A stretch of 64,000 nt of DNA from Epithemia pelagica. Lineage: Eukaryota; Bacillariophyta; Bacillariophyceae; Surirellales; Surirellaceae. Shown piece after piece: positions 63,561 to 64,000 of this stretch (position 1 is its first letter; every line of letters begins with the position of its first letter). A program made the position numbers and the translations under genes. The stretch covers positions 1,302,001 to 1,366,000 of the forward strand of contig OX337230.1 of the NCBI GenBank assembly GCA_946965045.2. The letters run 5' to 3'. The notes beneath the pieces were generated by a model, which saw nothing but the letters and a program-made list of their open reading frames with translations, was not told where the DNA came from and made no database searches.

Positions 63561-63785
63561 GACTGCTCGAGGAACCAACAAGCTCCGCCGGAGTGAACCA
63601 TGAGCATTGAATGGTCGTGTTGACGACTATGGTATCGACTCCGCATTCATTGGCCTGGAAGATCATGCATCATGTCTCTACGCCACCTAGAGCACAATAC
63701 CAGGCAGTTTAGCCTATGTATTGCTTTTGTAGCACATGAAGAGGGTGGTTTGCCTCGTCTCAGAAACCAATGACCAACCTTCCCA

Positions 63786-64000
63786 CTATAGGACGACTTC
63801 ACAAAGTCTTTCGGATGCAGCTTGGTCACTAGCGAGATCGTCCAAAATGGTTGCCAATACATTAAAAGGATCGCCTTGTTCTGTCCCAGTAGTAGACAAG
63901 GCTCGTTCGGCAAGACGAAGCGCGGTCTTACATCCAACCTTTTCTAGTCGTTGGATCAGTAGCTCTGCCATCTTCTGGAAATCCAGTGAGGGAAATGTTT
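63786..64000 (-). CDS. C-terminal fragment of a gene cut by the window edge
   Basis: The frame is open from the right edge (TFPSLDFQKMAELLIQRLEK...) to a stop at 63786, covering at least 70 codons. The visible part is helical and leucine/alanine rich (GCKTALRLAERALSTTG, VLATILDDLASDQAASERL), typical of an alpha-helical C-terminus. The family cannot be named from this piece. The start lies beyond 64000. Confidence 0.5.
   Translation of the reverse strand, partial: TFPSLDFQKMAELLIQRLEKVGCKTALRLAERALSTTGTEQGDPFNVLATILDDLASDQAASERLCEVVL

Overview
The window looks like nuclear DNA of a diatom (a photosynthetic stramenopile). Genes are compact and usually single-exon or split by introns of about 70-90 bp with GT-AG borders. 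Several N-termini have a signal peptide followed by an ASAFAP-like plastid cleavage motif. The gene repertoire is eukaryotic (NOP56, ELP2, APC10, a citrate carrier, TLDc), mixed with organelle proteins of bacterial type (HslU, a DUF1517 protein, a CrtI-like desaturase). No prokaryotic operon, rRNA, tRNA or CRISPR array was seen. I cannot name the species from the sequence.

Left part (1-13.3 kb): a histidine phosphatase; NOP56 and a secretory prolyl 4-hydroxylase diverging from a 280 bp spacer; a mitochondrial-type HslU ATPase; then a 3.3 kb block without convincing genes, and a SulP/STAS anion transporter. The 3.3 kb block is bounded by an 18 bp perfect inverted repeat and carries degenerate CGAGTA arrays just inside both ends, so it looks like an unrecognised DNA transposon-like unit.

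Mobile part (13.6-28.9 kb): a 9.05 kb tyrosine-recombinase retrotransposon on the minus strand (13668-22719). It has gag-like, RT/RNase H and tyrosine recombinase ORFs and identical split direct repeats in the A1-ORFs-B1-A2-B2 order known from Ngaro-type elements. A 5.7 kb Ty3/gypsy LTR element (23169-28881) follows, with a TAGAC target duplication, frameshifts and a stop codon inside the integrase.

Middle (29-43 kb): a Ser/Pro-rich unknown protein, a probable plastid alpha/beta hydrolase, a plastid thioredoxin-fold protein without CxxC and a TLDc protein. These are followed by a repeat-rich stretch with an 86 bp inverted repeat pair, a small CxxC protein, a heptamer microsatellite, and a LINE-like RT/RNase H reading frame interrupted by three nonsense codons (37533-42029).

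Right part (43.2-64 kb) is gene-dense: citrate carrier, unknown gene, ELP2, APC10, TRMO-type tRNA methyltransferase, a plastid-like membrane protein, CrtI-like desaturase, Gfo/Idh/MocA dehydrogenase, a TauD/TfdA dioxygenase fused to an aldo-keto reductase, a Thg1-like protein, a DUF1517 plastid protein, a small membrane protein with an in-frame stop, an LRRC57-like protein and a gene running off the edge. Two genes act in tRNA modification (ELP2, TRMO) and one probably in tRNA 5'-end processing (Thg1). The divergent dehydrogenase and dioxygenase-reductase pair is the best candidate for a small metabolic module.
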